Origin: Pelobates cultripes
Taxonomy: Eukaryota > Chordata > Amphibia > Anura > Pelobatidae
Direction: 5' to 3'
NCBI GenBank assembly: GCA_933207985.1
Contig: OW240912.1
Span: 365,197,359 to 365,261,358, forward strand
Length of the DNA stretch: 64,000 nt
Shown one piece after another: positions 11,864-23,186 of the stretch. Below the pieces are notes generated by a model, which was not told the origin of the DNA, ran no database searches, and saw only the letters and a list, made by a program, of their open reading frames with translations. Both the position numbers and the translations under genes were made by a program. The stretch's first letter is position 1. Every line of letters starts with the position of its first letter.

Positions 11864-12480
11864 ACGTTTTTATCAGGTCTCTTTTAATTCCATGCCACAA
11901 CAATGGCTTTTTGTTGCCCATTTGGTCAGAAGGACACATATTTGGCTACTAGCCCCTACTGTTGGATGGTAACACCCTCCATTTCAGTCCTACAATGTTC
12001 ATTTCACCACGTGCCTTGAGCCTCATGTCGATATAATTTTTATATACTTTAGTCATGGTTTCCCAGTCCCCCTCTCCCATCCCTGTCTTATGTTTTATGC
12101 TTGTCTGAAACTAATTCTATGGAAGCTGAAATGTTTCTCCCCCAGTGGCAATAATAATGGGTAGCTCCTCTTTGCTAAAAGCCAGTGTGGGAGGCCACTC
12201 ATTCCACTATCAGCAACAGTTCATTGGTACTGGCACCATAACCCATTGATTACTTACCTATGTTCACCCACCCCCGGTCTACATTAAGATCCTAAGGATT
12301 GTTAGTCAATGAAATTGGATGCTCCATGTGCTTTCCAGTTACCTCCACCACCCCTCACCCCATCCCCCCCACACTCCATGTCAGCCCTACAGTGCTTATA
12401 TCACCATGTGCCCTAAGCTTCATGTGACAACATAATTTGTATATACTTTAGCTGTGACGACAGGGGATAACCCTGGAGCG
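11864..12480 (+). other. L1 inter-ORF spacer with a tandem duplication
   Basis: About 600 bp lie between ORF1 and the ORF2 remnant. The words CTACAATGTTCATTTCACCACG (11991) and CTACAGTGCTTATATCACCATG (12388) head two similar ~90-bp blocks, each followed by TTGTATATACTTTAG-like sequence, so the spacer contains an imperfect direct duplication about 400 bp apart. No coding function is apparent. Confidence 0.5.
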
Positions 12481-12529
12481 ACACCGTCTCCAGTTTGGGT
12501 TTATATTTGCACCCTCCTGTATTATTGAT

Positions 12530-14283
12530 TGCAGTTATCTTTACAACTGTTTATTTGTTGTTTGTTATACTCCAGAGTCCCATTCACGTATCAAAAACAT
12601 GTCTCAGATGCTTTAGGGAGGTTTGTTCTTCTCAAGGGGCTAGTGGGCACATCTCCCGTCACTTTGGTGAATGCTTATCTCCCCAACAAAAAACAGTGTT
12701 CCTCATTTAGACACATAATGACTGTGGTTCGGCACATGCTGGGGTCCACTTGGATGCAGTGGATTAGGGCAATTTATTCTCAACCCAAAGCTCATACTAA
12801 AGAACGGTATCTTATCCTCGCCACTGCCCATCACCAACGGTACATGACAGGGATGCCCCTTGTTGCCCCTTTTGTTTATTTTAGTATTAGAACCATTGCT
12901 TCAAGAAGTTGCAAAAATAGGGAGGTTAGGGGAATACACGTAGGACAACGGGAATTCAAGGTTTCCGCGTTCGCAGATGATTTACTCTTTACGCTCACTA
13001 ATCTGAGTACCACCCTTCCAGAATTGGTAGACAAAATTACCAAATATAGCTCCATGGCTAACTTTAAAATTAACACAGATGAATGCAAAATACTTAATCT
13101 CATGGTACAACCTGGGGAAGCAGAACGACTGCAAAGAGAATTTAGGTTCCTGTGGGCCCCTACATCAATAAAATATCTGGGAGTTAAGCTCCCAGCTAAC
13201 CCAGAGCTCTATACACACTGAATTTTCCACATTTGCTGAACACCATACAGGCAGACCTGCAGGGGTGGGATAAACCCACTCTCTGGTGGATGGGTAGGGT
13301 CATTGCTATATCAATGAACGTACTCCCTCGCATTCTGTATCTCTTAAACACTATCCCAATACATCTGCCCAGATGTTTCTTTAAAACCATTCAAACTCTA
13401 TTTACATGGTTCATTTGGGCAGGGAAAATACCACGCTTGGCTTATCACATCATCACCCGCCCGAAAACATAGAGGAGGCCTAGGACTCCCCAACATTCTC
13501 CACTATGCGGTACATATGAATAGGATTCTGGACTGGTCCATACAACCTCCATCCAAACTCTAGATTCACATTGAACAGTACGCCTCACATACCCCTCTGC
13601 AGGCTCTCCCTTGGGCAGTTACAGGGTCAATGGACTACCCAATTCCACAACATCTGACCATTTCAACAACGCTCTCAGTATGGTCCAAAATCGGTCATTT
13701 GCCAGAACTCTCTTTTTCACAGAGATATCCTATCTCCCAAAACACCCTATTTCCAGTAGGAAAAAAAGGCCTTATACTACCCCTGACGGTACATTTGGAG
13801 AATGCACCATATATACCACTAGACAGTATGTGGGGATCGGAAGGGCTTCGACTCCTATCAGACATGACGACTAGTAGACCTCCACCTCTAGCACAGGTTT
13901 TCCAATATTTCCAGGCTTCACATTTCCTCAAAACTACACATACCAGAGGGGGCTCTTAGGGAACATACAGAGTTTGAAAGGTTATGCCCAGGTACTTCAG
14001 CGATTGCTAAGTAGACCTCACAATGTCTCAAAATAATTCAACCACATCTTTATCAAGGTGGGAGAACTACCTATGGTACTCAATGGAGAGAAGTAATGGG
14101 AATCAATCTTCCGGGGGGTGTTCTATGCCTACTCAAGTTTTCGGTTGCAAAACATTAACTACAAGTTGATTTCAGGATGGTATCTCACACAATGGGAAGT
14201 CAATCTCTTTCACCCAGCCACATCCCCCTTTGCTGGAGATGCGGAGGGGCGACTGGTGACATGTGCCATATATGGTGGAAGTG
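12530..14283 (+). pseudogene. L1 ORF2 (endonuclease fragment fused to RT), decayed
   Basis: ORF2p normally joins an APE-type endonuclease, a reverse transcriptase and a Cys-rich C-terminus. Here an endonuclease piece (GRFVLLKG, VTLVNAYLPN at 12625-12690) is followed within 20 codons by mid-RT sequence (WMQWIRAIYSQP at about 12757), so several hundred residues are missing. The RT catalytic word FADDLLF is at about 12970. Later segments (YLGVKLP; GWDKPTLWWMGR; MNVLPRILYLLNTIP) follow in two other frames up to 13470 and beyond. The Cys-His region (WRCGG...CHIWWKC, about 14237-14283) is cut by the solo LTR and resumes at 14829. Frameshifts and stops make it inactive. Confidence 0.8.
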
Positions 14284-14828
14284 TGTCAGGTTACCTTATG
14301 TATAAGTCAGGAGCATGTCACAGGCTGGTATCTCATTGTAGGGTACTGAGGACACTCCTACTAACTTTCAGCTTGTCCCTAGCGATTCTCACACCAGCCA
14401 TGATAAACCCACCTCCTTTTATGATGCGGCTAATGAGCTCCGACGTTATGACGCTAAAAATGCCATGGCCTGCCAAGGTGTTCGAATGAGAACATTTTGG
14501 GGGCGTGGTTATCTACCTAAGTGAAGACGATATTTAAAGAGAAACCAGAGAGAGACTCATTGCCCTGTTTTGGTATTTGTTTGACCCAAGAGCGCGTATT
14601 CTGTATTGGTATTCTTGTATTCTGACTTTGGCTTAGTTTGACTATTCTTTCTTCTGTGTTCCTTTGACCTCGGCTATTGCATTATCGTTGATCCTGATTT
14701 CTGATACCCCTGACCTTAGCTCGCTATTTGACTATTCTTTGTGTGTAGTTTTAGTCCGGCCATCCTACGGTCCGGTATACATTACTAATATTGCATTCTG
14801 CGTGTAGGATCCCCGAACATTCCTGACA
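14284..14828 (+). mobile_element. Solo LTR (copy B) inside L1 ORF2
   Basis: 545 bp, beginning TGTCAGG and ending CCTGACA, with the perfect duplication AAGTG at 14279-14283 and 14829-14833. Removing it and one AAGTG restores the Cys-rich frame of the L1. It shares with copies A, C and D the pyrimidine-rich transcribed module (TGACCTCGGCT..., TAGTCCGGCCATCCTACGG). A TATA-like GATATTTAAAGAG lies at 14528-14540. No internal domain is present. Confidence 0.88.
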
Positions 14829-15088
14829 AAGTGCAAGGGGATAACGCCCTTCTGGGTAAAGATGGTAGCCAAGCCCACCTAATAAAACAAAGTGGAGAGG
14901 CATTATCCATTCATGTTTGGAAAAGCTATACTGATTGTAATGGGCCTGAACATGTTGTACTGTATTTCTTGTGAACGACATGTACAAAGTGAAATGTATG
15001 CTGTCTTTTTTATCTGCCATTTTGCTTTGAACCCATGTGTTTGGGATTCTTTGATATTCTTCAATAAAAAGAAATTGAATTAAAAATG
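14829..15088 (+). other. 3' end of the nested L1
   Basis: The frame that follows the solo LTR reads KCKGITPFWVK and stops, completing the L1 Cys-rich tail. The rest is 3' UTR with an ATAAAA-type signal at 15064 and a short A-rich end next to the duplicated target at 15089. Confidence 0.75.
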
Positions 15089-15103
15089 AAAGAAACTGTA
15101 CCT

Positions 15104-15562
15104 ATCAACAATGTTTTATAGAGCAAGCTGAAATTTTAAAAACTAAATTTGTAAAAAAAGGTAATTCTTAGGTATTTTTCGAAGAAGAAATTGCATGAGT
15201 TGGAAATATAGGTAGGGATAAATTATTGATAAATAAAGTCAGTAATCCCACATGTAAGAATAAGGCTTATGGCTTTTCCTTTACTACCCAATTTAATGCA
15301 CATGCTTTTAAAATGAAAAAGATCATAGAGAGACACTGGCCACTTTTACTCGTAGATGACCTTTTAAAAGTAGAATTACCACCTATTTTATTTTTAGGAA
15401 GAAAAAAAATTTAAAAATATTTTAGCCCCAAGCACCTTTGGGAATTGCAATAAATGAGAGGAGAGTCCACCACTAACTAAGGATCTTACACTTGTGGAAC
15501 TTGCAAAAGTTGTTAATAGGAATGTCAATAAATTTCCACTTTTAAAAGCAACCAAACGGAAA
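15104..15562 (+). pseudogene. Penelope-like element, continuation after the L1
   Basis: Reading resumes exactly where 10901 stopped, with QQCFIEQAEILKTKFVKKG encoded at about 15107-15160. The corresponding stretch of the intact PLE at 56075-56140 is CSSKNTFMEQAEILTTKF. Further on, FTTQFNAHAFKMKKIIERHW (15270-15335) matches the connector domain before the endonuclease. CGTCKSC-like cysteines (15486-15510) mark the zinc motif that precedes GIY-YIG. The GIY-YIG domain itself is lost where a poly(T) of the next retroposon begins (15566). Several stops make this inactive. Confidence 0.75.
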
Positions 15563-15565
15563 GTC

Positions 15566-17346
15566 TTTTTTTTTTTTTTTCAACCTTTCTTTTATTACGT
15601 CACTTGAGTCACAGGGTACATAATAAAGAGAGGAGTTGTTGCAAGGTAATACAAAATAAAGGTATCAGCGTGATGTGGGGAACACTCCCAAGAAAGACTG
15701 ACACTTTTTTATAATAATTAAACATAATCACACAAGCTAGACTTAACTGTAGTGTACGAATGTTGAAAGATTATTTAAACTGGCCTTGTCTTAATACAAA
15801 TATTGAAAATGAAACATGCTAATTGTTAAAACAAGCTAGTACGATTAGACATACTGGTATACTGAGTAAATAAGAACATGCTAAACTGTTGTGTCATGGC
15901 TATGTACAGATGTACAAAAAGTTAATGCATAATGTAAAATGGTAAAATCCCAGTTGGCTTATATACTTCTATATAATCCATCTCAGTTTTTATGATGTAA
16001 ATGAATCATGCTAGTCTAACTAGGCACAATAAGCTATACCATATAATAATGCGTGACAAATAACAGGTATTTCTGTGCAGTTTAAAGTTTAGATTAAAAG
16101 GGTGAGATTTACACTGTACAATTTAAATGACAAAGTAGGCTATGTGATTGCGTGTTCTATGTACTGCGAATTAGTATTGTACTGTGTTTAGTGAATCGAT
16201 ATAGGCAGGATTAAATGTCAGGCATGTTATGCGTTATAAAAAAAGGGTGTATGAGATCAAGCAACGATAAGCTGATAAACAATCTATAGATCTTAGAATC
16301 CGGTTAATAACATGCTAAGTTATCCACCATCTCCCCGGAACCAGTCAGAATTACACTATGCTAAAAGACAACAAAAAGAGCGTGTCTGCCAGGTGGGAGC
16401 CCAACAGAGAGCATCAGCTTGGACAGTTCATATTGGGTCCCAAAAAGACTCTCGATTGGGAGCATTGTCTAGCGGGACTGCGGGATAGAGAATCAACAGT
16501 CAGCCGATACCTCTACTTGGGCCGGGAGAGTCCACAGAAGGGCAGTGAGATGCGAGTATATAAAGGCCGCCCTTCAGCCCCAGGTCGGTATGAAGACCAG
16601 CACCTGTGGTCCACAGACTCGGTATCTAGTTGAGGCCGGGTCTTCCCTCTGTCGAGCTTGGTTGTTCTGCCGCCGCCAGCGACGGTCATGCTTCCGGTGG
16701 TGTGGTCAGTGCCATGGAGGCTTTCTCTGAGTGGCCTTTGGCCTGGGAAGACATTTAGAACGGTCAGTTTTAGCTGCTCTATGGGGTTCGCTGTGTGGAG
16801 ACCTCCCCCACCTTTCTTCGACCCCCTGTACCACTCTCCCAGGATTAGGCTGTTCCAGACTGCTGCGGTGCTCCAATCGCTCTCAAAACCTTTGGAAGAT
16901 TCTGTCAAGTTGCTCCACTGGGTTATTGCACTGGCCATTATGATGTGTTAGCGCAGGCTTCTGCCACTGGGACATGGATGCCATCTTGTGTTTGCCTTCT
17001 GGCCGTGTCACTCAGGCTGTAGGGTGTTGCCTTGACTTGTTTAGCAGTTTACCCTGGGTTGGTGGGGACCAGGATAACCCCCACCGATCCAAAGGGGGGC
17101 GGGAAACAGGGGCCCGTGCTGAAGTTGTGGCGTGGTATGAGAGAGCGGCCGTATCTCCTGCGGCTCCTCTGCTTGTCACACTGCGGACCATGCCACACTG
17201 CCGGGCCCCTGTTTCTGCAGGCGGAAATTCAAGATTCAGGCACTGTTTTGCGCTGCTTCAGTTGCCGGTCAGCCCCCTGTATCAGTTGACTCTGCCCCCT
17301 CTGCTTTCTTAGTTTTAAATGTGCAACATTCTCCTTCTCTCATTTC
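15566..17346 (-). mobile_element. Non-LTR retroposon without ORF2 (minus strand)
   Basis: A T-run at 15567-15580 is the complement of a poly(A) tail, so the element reads leftward. Its 3' two-thirds (15580-16500) are AT-rich. Its 5' part (16500-17330) is GC-rich with AAGATGGC on the minus strand at about 16979-16986, a word also present in the element at 28438-30165. No reverse transcriptase or ORF1 RRM is seen. Open frames in the GC-rich part (for example 16938-16513, 141 codons) have no recognisable domain and look like 5' UTR. No clear duplication was found, partly because a solo LTR follows at once. Confidence 0.5.
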
Positions 17347-17351
17347 CTGCT

Positions 17352-17886
17352 TGTCAGGATTACAGTATGATCTAGCACATAGAATTGTGTAACACAGGAG
17401 ACTAATAGGTAACGTATACCGGGCCTTAGAATGGCCGGACTAACGTATCAAAGAATAGTCAGAGAAATAGCCGAGGTCAGGGGACACAGAAAGAGACACA
17501 ACGATAAAGGAAAGCCAGAGGTCAGGGATACCAGAAAACAGGGAAGTCAAAATCAAAGCCAAAGTCAATAACGAGAAGAACCAGAATAAAGAACGTGCAC
17601 TTGGACTCGATAGGGCAATGAGGAAAGGTAATTCTAGGCTTTTATACCTGCTTTACTTATATGATTGGCCGTGATCGCTCTTTGATCCCAAAACGTGCGC
17701 ACGTGGTGTGTGCGTGACGTCACATGCACACCGACGTAGTTAGTTATGTGTGCGAGCGTGGGGGTATAATTAGCCTTGGATCTGCTGTGGTCAGCGTCCA
17801 TTAACATGCCGCAAGTGTCATTCATGCAGATGCAGTGCAGTGTCATTCACAGACGCTGACCGCAAGGTGAGGATGTATATGTTACA
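17352..17886 (-). mobile_element. Solo LTR (copy C), minus strand
   Basis: On the plus strand it starts TGTCAGG and ends GTTACA. Its reverse complement carries the same transcribed module as copies A, B and D (TGACCTCGGCTATTTC, TTAGTCCGGCCATTCTAAGG). A CRE, TGACGTCA, lies at 17715-17722, and a TATA-like TTTTATACC word at about 17640. The flanking five bases are CTGCT and CTCTC, an imperfect match, so one end may be misplaced or mutated. Confidence 0.65.
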
Positions 17887-19956
17887 CTCTCACCAACCCA
17901 TCGTCTCTCCCCTCCACATTCCTTCTCTTCCTCCATCTTCCTCTCATCGTTCCCCTCTCACAATGTGTTACTGTAACAAAGTGGGCTGTACTTTATGATA
18001 ACAACATGCTAATTTGGGGAAGATTTAATGAACGCGATCATAGTTGCCAAAAAGATGTGAAAAAACCTGAAGAAATCCATGGTATTTATTATTATGACTT
18101 CTGTGCAGAAATGCAGAGTTTGCACTGTAACACACAGAAGTAGGCAAACCTTGGGTGAGGGGAGCTTACCTTGAAATGCACTGCGATTGTTTGGCTTTGC
18201 GTATGGCTTAGTAGAGACCAATGATTTGCTTGGATGTTGTTGACACTATCTTGCTAATGTTTAGTGAACACCTTATATGTTCCTTCTCTTTTTTATGTTA
18301 ATAAAAGAGTCAAATGGAAATTTGTCAATTGTCAAAAACAGAGGGTGGCAGACTCAGATCAATCAGTACGTTCTTTCAATAATTGCACTCAATTTGATCA
18401 AAAAGAATCAAAAACATTCTTTTAGTTTTCAACCATTTCTTTTCCGTCACACAAACTACTGGGTGACAAGTAATCAGCTATGAAATATCATGACAAAATC
18501 AGAGCTAGGAATAAAGCCTTTGCAGCTGTGTAACAGTATATCTAACTATGTAAATTTGGAAAGAAATTGTAATTATATAAACATTTCCCTGAGATTATGA
18601 AGGGTTTTGAATGAAAAGGAGTCTGCTAATGTTCCAAAGGCTTGAATGTTTAGTAGTCGTGAGTCAACATCCAAGGAAGTAGATATGACTATCGCGTGAC
18701 TGACAAGTAGATTTACAATAGCCTTTATAATATTCTTAACTGCGATGATTATCTAGATAGCAACGTGCTTTGTCTGTTAAGATAATTGGTACCACTAGAT
18801 AATTTGTTAACTCTATTTATTTCAGCAGGCAGAGAACTGATTCTTAATGAGTGTTAACCTGACCCAAGAAGTATGGTGAAAAAAAAATGCTCTGAGCCAG
18901 GCACTTAAGCAGAACATCTGGACAGGCAACACTCCAAATGTAGCTCACATACTCTGCTCTACACGTAAAGCTGCCTAATAACATTAGAGTACGTAAAAAG
19001 GTTTCCATTGAATTCTCTTCCTCCAAGGCTAGGCATAAGCCCCTTAAGAATTGCATTCAACGAAAGGAAGTCGTCCTCATAAGTGAAATGAAAGTTGGAC
19101 ATTTCTCTTATTTCCCCTTTTTGCAGTTGGCATTCGCAATGGTAACTTATTCAACAGGAGGTTAAGATTGGCAAAAAAAGTGCCAGGATGACAGAATAGA
19201 AAAACAAAATAAAGCAGATTCATGTTAAGATTCATGTTAAGATTTGGAAGTGAGTCTTTTTAACTGGTTTACAGATTTATAAGGAAGAAAAAAAAATCAG
19301 GTTCACATATCGGAAGCACCAGCTGAAAAAACTGTAGAAAGCAGTATCAGTTTTCTACTCGTACTTTTTGAGGATATGGCCAGATTCACTTAAATTTAAG
19401 TTACTGTACTGTTGGCTTTTATATACAATTTATACTTAGCACTGGATTGAAATTCAATCTTTTACGCCGTTGAAACATATTCGAACTAAATAGAAAACCT
19501 TTTATAACGTAGTAACAAAAATGCAACAAGAAACATTAAATACCATTTTATAAATGTAGTCATTTATACTATTACAATAAGCACAAAGAGTATAGTGATA
19601 TACAAGTGAGGGCGCTACTATCACAATTGTGTGAATGATATTTACGACTCAGACGGCAGGAATGGCATGTAATGAGAACATAAACAGAAAAAGTACATAG
19701 AGAAGTATTTAATGATAAACATAACATTAATTTAAAAACAATAGAAATAAACTCACAGGTAAAATGGCACAAAGAGAAAATTATCTGTTTGTGCAAAAGA
19801 GCTTTTAAACCTCAAAAAGGGCTTACTCCCCAACCAGTGGAATGAGCTGATGGTACCTCTGAATATAAGCCACCAGTCCTCAGATGGATATAAAGTTGGT
19901 GGTATATTGTGGAACTTCTAGGTATCGGCTTCAGTCCTCGGGGTAGTGCAATTACT
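17887..19956. other. Intergenic, no gene seen
   Basis: The left 60 bases are pyrimidine-rich. The rest is AT-rich with no recognisable element, gene or RNA. Confidence 0.4.
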
Positions 19957-19995
19957 GCTCTACACGTTTTCGTCTTTACAACTTTCTCAAGAGCT
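19957..19995 (-). ncRNA. Hammerhead-like ribozyme remnant of a PLE
   Basis: The minus strand reads GCTC, then TTGAGAAAG, a short hairpin, ACGAAAACGTGTA and GAGC. The outer GCTC/GAGC pair and the GAAA followed by an ACGTGT-like palindrome match the layout of minimal PLE hammerheads (GAAACGCGT). The CUGANGA core is altered, so activity is doubtful. It lies at the outer edge of the left pLTR arm of the PLE at 20-22 kb. Confidence 0.4.
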
Positions 19996-20017
19996 AAGTG
20001 TCCTCTTCTGATCTAAT

Positions 20018-20592
20018 CAAAATATCCAGAGCTTCACTATAATCCAATATAATTCAAGTATTTCCGGATTTAATAAATATGGTAAGAAAAAATCTCCAAG
20101 TGCAAAATGCATCATAAAAAATAAATAAAATATCCTATTATTATTATTATTATTATTGCCCTTTATATAACACCAACAGATTCCATAGTGCTTTACAATA
20201 TTATAAGAAGGGGGGTTTAACTATAAATAGGACAATTACAAAAAACTTACAGGAATGATAGGTTGAACAGGACCCTGCTCAAATGAGCTTACATTCTATA
20301 GGAGGTGGGGTGTAAAACAATAGGACAGGAATTTGCAATCAAATAAGGTGGGAGTGAGGCAAAGCTGGAGGAGAGAGTAGAGTGCTGCCCTTTAGGAGAG
20401 AGCATATATAGAGATAATTGATAATATAAATGAAAAGCTATGAGAACATTTAAATATTACTAGAATATTACTAAAATTTATATGGATAGACAGATACTGA
20501 TGAACATGACGATATAATTAATGGGAGTATGAAATTTCATATAAAAATACAAAAATCATAAACATATAAAATATCAAAATCTTATGAGTAGT
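20018..20592 (-). repeat. Left inverted arm (pLTR) of PLE 2
   Basis: This arm is the reverse complement of 21966-22278 with high identity over about 300 bp: shared words include AATCAAAATATCC, CATCATAAAAAATAAATAAA, TAATGAAAAGC-type and TGGGAGTATGAAA. It is longer because a SINE-like insertion occupies about 20138-20400. PLEs are known to be flanked by repeats that can lie in inverted orientation, which fits this pair around the minus-strand PLE ORF. Confidence 0.7.
20138..20400. mobile_element. SINE-like insertion with an ATT repeat tail
   Basis: The arm partner at 22160 is continuous across the point where this unit sits. It begins with (TAT)n and then CCCTTTATATAACACCAACA, TTCCATAGTGCTTTACAA and CCCTGCTCAAATGAGCTTAC. 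These words recur widely in amphibian DNA to my knowledge, but I cannot assign a family. Confidence 0.5.
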
Positions 20593-20660
20593 AAAAATAC
20601 CTGTATAATAAACAATACCTGTATAGAATAGAATAAAAATGGAAAAAATATAAGAAAAAA

Positions 20661-21119
20661 TTAAAGGGACTCCGTTTTCCTGGCACTGCAGGTCCCGTCT
20701 CCCTCCCACCTCCCACCTCCCAATCCCCGGTTGCTGAAGGGGTGAAAACCCCTTCAGTGACTTACCAGAGGCAGCGACATGTCCCACGTCGCTGCTTTTT
20801 CCTCATCCGCCGCTCCTCCTCTTCATTACGTCGGCCGGTGGGCGAGACTGATCCTGCTCGCTGGCCAGGGAGACCTAATGCGCATGCGCAGCAATGCCGC
20901 ACATGCGCATTAGAGGTCTCCATAGGAATGCATTGAAAATGCTTTTCAGTGCTTTCCTATGGGGAATTGAGCGACGCTGGAGGTCCTCACACAGCGTGAG
21001 GATGTCCAGTGACGCGCTAGCACAGGTTTTCTGTGCTATAATCCAGGAAGTGCCCTCTAGTGGGTGTCTAGTAGAAAACTGTAAAAACAGTAAAAAACTA
21101 ATTACACTTGCAGGGTTAA
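20661..21119. mobile_element. TTAA-flanked MITE-like element
   Basis: The unit lies between TTAA at 20661-20664 and TTAA at 21116-21119. Its right end, read inward on the minus strand, is CCCTGCAAGTGTAATTAG; the left end is AGGGACTCCG. The termini are not obvious inverted copies. It holds an internal inverted repeat (about 20868-20924, GAGACCTAATGCGCATGCGC against TGCGCATTAGAGGTCTCC). It sits just after the last codons of the PLE ORF. TTAA targets suggest piggyBac or Kolobok type. Confidence 0.5.
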
Positions 21120-21960
21120 GGGTAGTGGGAGTTGGCACCCAGACCACTCCAATGGTTCAATCCTGAAGGTGAGGTAGTTTTTAACCTATGGATCCATTCT
21201 GTTTCCTTAATAGATAGACGTTTTTCTGTATCACCTCCTCTCCAGTGTGGGGTGAGCACATCAATTCCTATACGGATAAAACTCTGGAAGTTAAAATCCA
21301 TACAACTCATACAGTGTTTAGATACACTGTGTTTAAGATTTATTCTTTTGATACCATTAAAATGTTTCAGAAATCTAAGGTGCAATTTTCTAATTGTACG
21401 GCCAACGTATTGCATCCCACATTTACATTCCAACAGATACATCACATTTTTGGTTTGACAATTAATAAAATGTTTAATTTAAAAAGCTTCCTTAGTGGTT
21501 GTGCTTTTAAACTCTATTGTCTTTTGTTTTTGGAATTTGCAAGTGCTGCAATTTCCAAAAAACATTGAGTTTCTCTGTAAGAAAATTATTTAGATTTGAG
21601 GTAAACGGTGTGATTTTAGGTTTAATTGGTGATAAAATGTTAAGGGCTAAAAAAGATTTCAGAGTTTGTGTTTTCTTATAGATTGTGTTTTTTTAGGTAA
21701 AATATTTCTTAAAATAGGCAAATGTTTCCTAATGGCTTTCTCGATTAAAGGTGCCTTGCTATTATATTTTGTTACAAAAGAAACATTAAAATCTGTTTTA
21801 TTATTTTTTGGAGCCTTCTTATTTTCCAAAAATTATATTCTATTTATTTTTTCTACTTGTTTTTCAGAGTTGGTAAGGAGGTCTAGAGGATAGTGCCTGT
21901 TTCTACATTTTTTTATTCAAAACTTGGACTTGCTCTTTAAAATCATTATCAATACAATTT
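21120..21960 (-). pseudogene. PLE 2 C-terminal region with GIY-YIG endonuclease
   Basis: The GIY-YIG domain nicks the target DNA for PLE insertion. An open frame (21445-21120) begins MMYLLECKCGMQYVGRT and continues to WRGGDTEKRLSIKETEWIHRLKT, so the GIY- and YIG-like motifs, the catalytic Arg region and the Glu in KETEW are all visible. Upstream, CSTCKFQ (about 21545) is the zinc motif, and KYNSKAPLIEKAIRKHLPI (about 21770) the connector. Stops between these pieces inactivate it. The RT domain is missing: the reading ends at about 21960 and joins the inverted pLTR arm directly, a 5'-truncated PLE with an inverted repeat. Confidence 0.75.
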
Positions 21961-21965
21961 CTTAA

Positions 21966-22278
21966 CATAAGATTTTTTATATTTTATATTTTTATGATTT
22001 TTGTATTTTTATATGAATTTTCATACTCCCATTGATTGTATTGTCATGTTCATCAGTATCTATCTATCCATATAAATTTTAGTAATATTCTAGTAATATT
22101 TCAATGTTCTCATAGCTTTTCATTTAGATTATCAATTATCTCTATATATGTCTATAGGATATTTTATTTATTTTTTATGATGCATGTTGCACTTAGAGGC
22201 TTTTTATTACCATCTTTATTAAATGTGGAAATACTTGCATTATATTGAATTATAGGGAAGCTATGGATATTTTGATTA
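21966..22278 (+). repeat. Right inverted arm (pLTR) of PLE 2
   Basis: The partner of 20018-20592 in opposite orientation, here uninterrupted. It starts right after the truncated ORF and ends near GATATTTTGATTAAAG. Confidence 0.7.
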
Positions 22279-22280
22279 AA

Positions 22281-23186
22281 GAATTCAATTGCATATTTTT
22301 AATTTAAATTTTTGTATTTCACATATTTAGTTTTTTATTATATGTGTGTATGTGTTTTGCAATTTTGTATATTACTCTTTTACACAAATGAAACACATTT
22401 TATAATATCTATACTTTCTAAAAAGGTTTGTGTATACAATTTGGATTTGTGAAATGAGACATTGATGTATTTCCCAAGTAATGGCATGGGAAAGGGATAG
22501 TCCAGAATGCATTATACACATTTTTTGAAGCTTTGAAGTAGACTTGTTTATAGTTACATTTGTGTTTTTCTCTTGAGATCAAATAATAATAATAACAAAG
22601 TATTTAGCCAGGAAATGTACATTCAGATTACTCTGGTTTTCAAGCATGTCCTGGGGATGTTACCTTAGCCCAACATCCAGGTTTTTTTTTTTACTATTAC
22701 CCAATTTAATGGTACTTATTTTATCTATTTTATCAATTCACATTCTAAAGCAAAGATTTCAAAACCTGGCCCCAAAATGATGATGGCCTACAACTCCCAG
22801 AATCCTTTTGAATGCTGTAGATGGCCACATATCAAGTTAGTTATAGTTCAGAAACATCTGGTTGACAGAGTTTGTGATGCCCATTCTAATGTATATGGTC
22901 AATTTTAGAGTCTTCTGCATGAATGCTCAATTTATCTTGTAGACTCTATTTACAACGGTACTTATTGTTCTACAGTAATAATGCATTTGTTTTTCTGTTT
23001 CTCCTAATGTGAACTGGAGAGAGTGGAGATTCACAGTCCAATTTCTAGACTGTAGATCCAGCATTTATCGTGATGCATATTCTGTTATGTGTTTTTGAAT
23101 AACAAAATGTCTTGTTTTAAGATAAAAAATTAATTAAAGAACTAATCTCCAAATATTAATAAACTCCCCAAGTGTGTGATTAGCTT
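22281..23186. other. Intergenic with an AAT-headed repeat fragment
   Basis: 22585-22680 has AATAATAATAA then AAGTATTTAGCC and is similar to 41884-41992 (AATAATAA... AAGTATTTAGC). No gene is visible in the remainder. Confidence 0.4.

Larger units (their letters stand above)
10902..15088 (+). mobile_element. L1/Tx1-like LINE inserted in a PLE
   Basis: A 15-bp perfect duplication (AAAGAAACTGTACCT, 10887-10901 and 15089-15103) brackets the copy. It begins inside ORF1 leader sequence (GGGGTGCAAG), carries ORF1 and a rearranged ORF2, and ends with CAATAAAAAGAAATTGAATTAAAAATG-type 3' sequence. A solo LTR (14284-14828) sits inside ORF2. Without the LTR the copy is about 3.6 kb, shorter than a full L1 because of a 5' truncation and a large deletion inside ORF2. 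Confidence 0.88.

Noticed and set aside
17641..17886. A clean 5-bp duplication for solo LTR C
   Set aside because: CTGCT and CTCTC match at only some positions, and alternative ends did not give a better pair.
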